The notes beneath the pieces were generated by a model, which saw nothing but the letters and a program-made list of their open reading frames with translations, was not told the DNA's origin and did not search any database. Below, one piece after another: positions 62,875 to 64,000 of a DNA stretch of 64,000 nucleotides. Numbering within the stretch: position 1 is the first letter of the stretch; each line of letters opens with the position of its first letter. This stretch comes from Glandiceps talaboti (lineage: Eukaryota > Hemichordata > Enteropneusta > Spengelidae), in contig NC_135559.1 in the NCBI RefSeq assembly GCF_964340395.1, positions 2,862,501-2,926,500 on the forward strand, given 5' to 3'. The position numbers and the translations under genes were made by a program.

Positions 62875-64000
62875 CCCTGAGTAGCCACAGGTACTCATGC
62901 GGCATGGGGTTCTGTTAATTCTACAATATTTATCCGAAACAACAAATTTCCGTAAACATGAGACGATGCGATCACATGCTTTGAATGAACAATTGGGTCC
63001 TCATTTGCATATCATTTGCATGCAGGTATGCAATAATGCTCTGCAGTACAAATACCACTAGTATACGCACACACCAGGCAAGTAATCTCTGGTACATATG
63101 TAATAATGTATGGACACACAGCCTTTATCCACTACTTTCACAATAACAAAACACTGATACTGCACCACTAATAATTTCAGTAATAATAGTTTACAACAAC
63201 ACCTGCTCGTTATTGCCAATCAACAAAGTCATGATTCACAATTATACAAACACTGAGCATTTCAAAATCAAAACTGCACATCCCCTGGTCATAGAAATGC
63301 CTCTACAAATTGCACAATTTAAAACCAGTAAGTCGAACTATACATTATTTTCATCTTTCAAAGCATATATGGAAAACCTTCTAATCATTAACATATCCTT
63401 AATTTGAATACAATTTACATATCTACAGGCAGCAACCAATCAAAATGAAAAGGAATCTATATTGTTTCATATAATTTGCAACAAAAAATTGAATATATAA
63501 ATATGGAATTAAAGCTGATTTGAACACAAGAATTCTAAGAAATTCATTTCTGAATGCAAAAAACCTGATAAATTAACTTTTTAATAAAATTATGTGAAAA
63601 TGAAATGATAAATATTACCACCAGCTACCTGATAAAGCAGAAGGTAGTCAATACCATTATGTGGAGGACAAGTGCACTATAAGTTTACTAAATGAACCTT
63701 TGTGTTTATAGCACACATATCTAAATATTGCACGAATACAATTCCAAAACAAAAGTTTAGATTCAAACAAATATTTTTAGCAGTTAATATGGATAAATAT
63801 TATTGTTTGCTTTCTCTGTTTGAGTATAGTAAAGTTAAATATTGCTTAGAAAAACTTTAAGTGGTTGCACCCAATCTGATTAAAATCTGATGTGTTGAAA
63901 GTGGCTGGATGTCTTTATTTATCTCTATTTCCATCATTTTGTGTTGTTTGTTTTGTTCCGGGTGATTGCCACCATCCCACATCTGACCCTGTGTAATAAT

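Larger units (their letters stand above)
50461..64000. other. upstream intergenic region, rich in inverted repeats
   Basis: No open frame here has a recognisable domain. The interval holds a tetranucleotide microsatellite block (51.06-51.24 kb), seven or more inverted repeats or foldback elements (52.4-57.8 kb), a CpG-rich stretch (58.0-59.5 kb), an AG tract (59.84 kb) and an interleaved inverted repeat (62.8 kb). In 59.9-62.7 kb and 62.9-64.0 kb I see nothing beyond AT-rich sequence and chance frames. Confidence 0.5.

Overview
The window looks like animal nuclear DNA, most likely from a marine invertebrate. It is AT-rich and gene-poor, carries many microsatellites, minisatellites and short non-autonomous transposons, and uses the palindrome TACATGTA very often. 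The TSC22-family exon and GT-AG splice signals make it metazoan. I cannot place it to phylum. Nothing bacterial, phage-like or CRISPR-like is present.

Only one gene is recognised with confidence: a long-isoform TSC22-domain protein (TSC22D1/2/4 type, Drosophila bunched-A type) on the minus strand. Its first coding exon is 49176-50086, it ends in a clean phase-2 donor, and it has a CpG-rich promoter at about 50.1-50.46 kb. I did not find the TSC-box/leucine-zipper exons by eye anywhere downstream. They therefore probably lie beyond position 1, and positions 1-49175 are probably one very large intron or intron set. Inside it, 16187-16712 on the same strand is a second convincing exon: 526 bp, serine-rich, open, with an acceptor and donor. 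Its donor has the same phase (codon split after AG) as the TSC22 exon, so it may be an alternative N-terminal exon of the same gene.

Region by region. 1-16 kb: a tRNA-derived SINE, a short hairpin, three CTCF-like motifs, a TIR element, a cluster of RFX X-box palindromes at 12.04-12.38 kb and a roughly 65-bp minisatellite. 16-49 kb: the candidate exon, large CA/TA/TG microsatellites at 20.0 and 34.8 kb, a TTAA-flanked MITE, a foldback element, a 46-bp minisatellite with about 12 copies, a G-rich 150-bp duplication, a second copy of the TIR element, a further TIR element at 43.8 kb and a tandem array carrying ETS-type ACTTCC motifs. 50-58 kb: upstream intergenic DNA packed with inverted repeats, including an 816-bp foldback element whose left arm contains a tiny palindromic insertion flanked by an 8-bp duplication. 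58-59.5 kb: a CpG-rich stretch with an octamer, GC box and TATA-like sequence that could be a plus-strand promoter. 59.5-64 kb: intergenic, with an AG tract and an interleaved inverted repeat.

Most open reading frames in the window are chance frames or microsatellite translations and are not annotated. The regulatory calls rest on motif matching by eye and the element families on internal alignment by eye; none has been tested against a database.
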